From Flavobacteriales bacterium (GTDB lineage: Bacteria > Bacteroidota > Bacteroidia > Flavobacteriales_F > PHOS-HE28): a stretch of DNA of 32,273 bases. The stretch lies in contig JAGFIV010000124.1 of assembly GCA_024103275.1 (NCBI GenBank), positions 1 through 32,273 on the forward strand, written 5' to 3'. Position 1 is the stretch's first letter; each line of letters begins with the position of its first letter. The notes beneath the pieces were generated by a model that worked only from the letters and a program-made list of their open reading frames with translations, made no database searches and had not been told where the DNA came from. Shown here piece after piece: positions 30,786 through 32,273 of this stretch. The position numbers were made by a program, and so were the translations under genes.

Positions 30786-32273
30786 TCAGGGCTGTTTGAT
30801 GAAGGTGTGGGAGGTTTCAGTACCGCGCTGAATGATCCGCAGGCGGTACGGGCCTACTGCCATCCGCGCCACATCGATCGTGATGCTTTGGCCGGAAGCC
30901 GACCAGCGACCGGCCAGTCGGCCGAGGCCATCGTACAGCTCAAGGATTGATGGATCGGCCGCAGGCAACTCCACCCATACCTCCGCTTGCGCCGGATTGG
31001 GGAAGATGCGAGGCCTGTTCCCTGCCTGGAAGCGCAGTTCCAACTTGGGGGCAACGGGCGTGCTTTTCAGCTGGTGTTCCGGCGGGGCAGGGGGGCCAAG
31101 GACCAAGGTGGGATATTGGAAGCTTTCATCCACGCAATCCGGAAAAGTTTCCTCCAGGTGGACATGCGCCTCGCTGCCGGCCTCCGCATGGAAACCCGGT
31201 TGCAGGTATACGCTGCGGCGGGCCACCATTTCAATGGGCTGCGTTTCCGGGGGGACAGGACTTGGGTGGACGGTGACGTCCTGCGCCTGCAGGTCCGTCC
31301 AAGCGGCAAAGCGGTGCGGGTCCTCAGCGGTGGAACTGGTCAATTCCAATCCATGCAGCCTGCCCGAGTACACGAACGGGTTGCGGTGCAGGGAGAATGT
31401 ATAACTAGCCGGAATTGGAGTGCCGTACCAACCCCCAAACTGGATGGAATTGGAGCCAAGCCCGACCACGATTAAGTTATCGACATAGGGATCATAGAAG
31501 CCTTGCAAGGCTGGCTCATCATATATGGTGAACTGCCCATTTCCATCCGTCACATCAAAATGCGAACTTCCGTAATCATCGTGATTAGGGTTGTCCGGTT
31601 GGGTCCAGGGATCATCTTCTGCCGCAAACCAATACCGCACATTGGCGTTGGGTATGGGCACCCCGGAGGCATCATCCACCACGGTGCCCGTTGTGAGCAC
31701 ATCCCCGGGCAAGTTGTCCCAATTGTAGTAGTTGGCCGGTGGGGGCGCGGGCGTTTCCGGCATGGGCGCGGGGCTGTAGTTCTGCACCACGGGCACGGCC
31801 AGCTTGTCGTAGTAGTCGTTGTTGGCATCGCCGGGCTTCAGCAGGGCGTAGTAGATGCCGTGCATGAGGTCACCGTGCTTGTATGCCGGTCCAATGGCGT
31901 CGCTGGTGTTATTGGGGTAATAGTAATCCCACCAGCGGAACTCCTGGAAGTACCACCAGGACCAACCGGAGCCCCCGTACTGGCGTGTGAGGCCCAGGCT
32001 CCATTGCACGAAATCGGCCTGCTCGGCCTCGGTGCCGTCCATGTATGGATACTGGTGATATTGTGGACCGATGCCGGTGTGTGGCGGCTCTTCGTCGTCA
32101 TTGGCGCTGTACCCGATCTCGCCGATGATCCAAGGCATCGGGCACTCCTGGCCAAACCAATAGAGTTCGGCCTGCAGCCGGGCACGGCTTTGGGGATCGT
32201 TCCAATTTCCACGGTAATCGGCATATGGATATATGTGAAGCGAATAGAAATCCAGGTGCAGGGCTCCCATGTC
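30786..32273 (-). CDS. Glycoside-hydrolase-like T9SS protein, 5' end cut off
   Basis: The frame is open to the right edge, so the N-terminus is missing. About 496 codons are visible. The first part resembles the end of a clan A TIM barrel: YSLHIYPYAD and PWIIGEIGYSA, where the Glu after IIG is placed like the nucleophile of cellulase-type enzymes, then WWYFQEFRWWDYY. A carboxypeptidase-regulatory-like domain follows (GTVVDDASGVPIPNANV to DGNGQFTIYDE), then a coathanger-stack-like segment (RRSVYLQPGFHAEAGSEAHV) and a type A sorting domain (IFPNPAQAEVWVELP to YRLRIIQRGTETSHTF). The substrate is unknown. It is upstream of the SBBP gene in the same operon. Confidence 0.8.
   Translation of the reverse strand, partial: DMGALHLDFYSLHIYPYADYRGNWNDPQSRARLQAELYWFGQECPMPWIIGEIGYSANDDEEPPHTGIGPQYHQYPYMDGTEAEQADFVQWSLGLTRQYGGSGWSWWYFQEFRWWDYYYPNNTSDAIGPAYKHGDLMHGIYYALLKPGDANNDYYDKLAVPVVQNYSPAPMPETPAPPPANYYNWDNLPGDVLTTGTVVDDASGVPIPNANVRYWFAAEDDPWTQPDNPNHDDYGSSHFDVTDGNGQFTIYDEPALQGFYDPYVDNLIVVGLGSNSIQFGGWYGTPIPASYTFSLHRNPFVYSGRLHGLELTSSTAEDPHRFAAWTDLQAQDVTVHPSPVPPETQPIEMVARRSVYLQPGFHAEAGSEAHVHLEETFPDCVDESFQYPTLVLGPPAPPEHQLKSTPVAPKLELRFQAGNRPRIFPNPAQAEVWVELPAADPSILELYDGLGRLAGRWSASGQSITIDVARMAVGPYRLRIIQRGTETSHTFIKQP

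Overview
The window reads as chromosomal DNA of a high-G+C member of the Bacteroidota, most likely an environmental Flavobacteriales-type lineage (the rank is my inference). Pointers seen in the sequence are C-terminal type IX secretion (T9SS) sorting domains on three secreted proteins, a bacillithiol gene (bshA), a DUF6089-like outer-membrane barrel, a fused E1 alpha/beta dehydrogenase, and repeated Bacteroidota-style -7 boxes (TAnnTTTG, here often TACCTTTG) 16-20 nt before start codons. Gene density is high, with many 1-4 nt overlaps. No rRNA, tRNA, IS element or CRISPR array was found.

Left part (1-10016): the 3' part of a family III CoA-transferase; convergent bshA with a small membrane protein; a tight forward operon serC-serA-DUF1015-YggS (serine synthesis and PLP handling) followed by an outer-membrane barrel gene; then reverse-strand kdnB with a small lipoprotein gene, and a DoxX-like membrane protein.

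Middle (10017-19648): a repeat-rich 500-bp island, then kdnA on the reverse strand. kdnA and kdnB together suggest that the lipopolysaccharide core carries 8-amino-Kdo instead of Kdo. Next come OsmC, a SUI1/eIF1-like factor, a 14-bp tandem repeat, DUF488, an alpha/beta hydrolase, the fused 2-oxoacid dehydrogenase E1 (reverse strand), and a translationally coupled trio: LTA-synthase-like membrane sulfatase, diacylglycerol kinase, cytidine-deaminase-fold enzyme.

Right part (19633-32273): an AbiEi/AbiEii toxin-antitoxin pair whose -7 box lies between the arms of a perfect 15-bp inverted repeat; endonuclease III with an incomplete iron-sulfur cysteine set; a second repeat island that shares a composite hairpin module with the first; a 53-residue conserved-looking small protein; an ECF-type sigma factor divergent from uvrA; then a T9SS cargo protein, a DUF58 protein, and a two-gene operon of secreted proteins (glycoside-hydrolase-like and beta-propeller-like).

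The most notable items are the two composite hairpin islands (six hairpins with 11-nt loops in alternating orientation, plus covarying TGCATT hairpins and a shared 16-bp stem), the AbiE operator/promoter layout, the split Kdo8N gene pair, the LTA-synthase/DAG-kinase coupling, and DUF1015 in the serine operon carrying a DGHHR motif that recalls ParB-type serine kinases.
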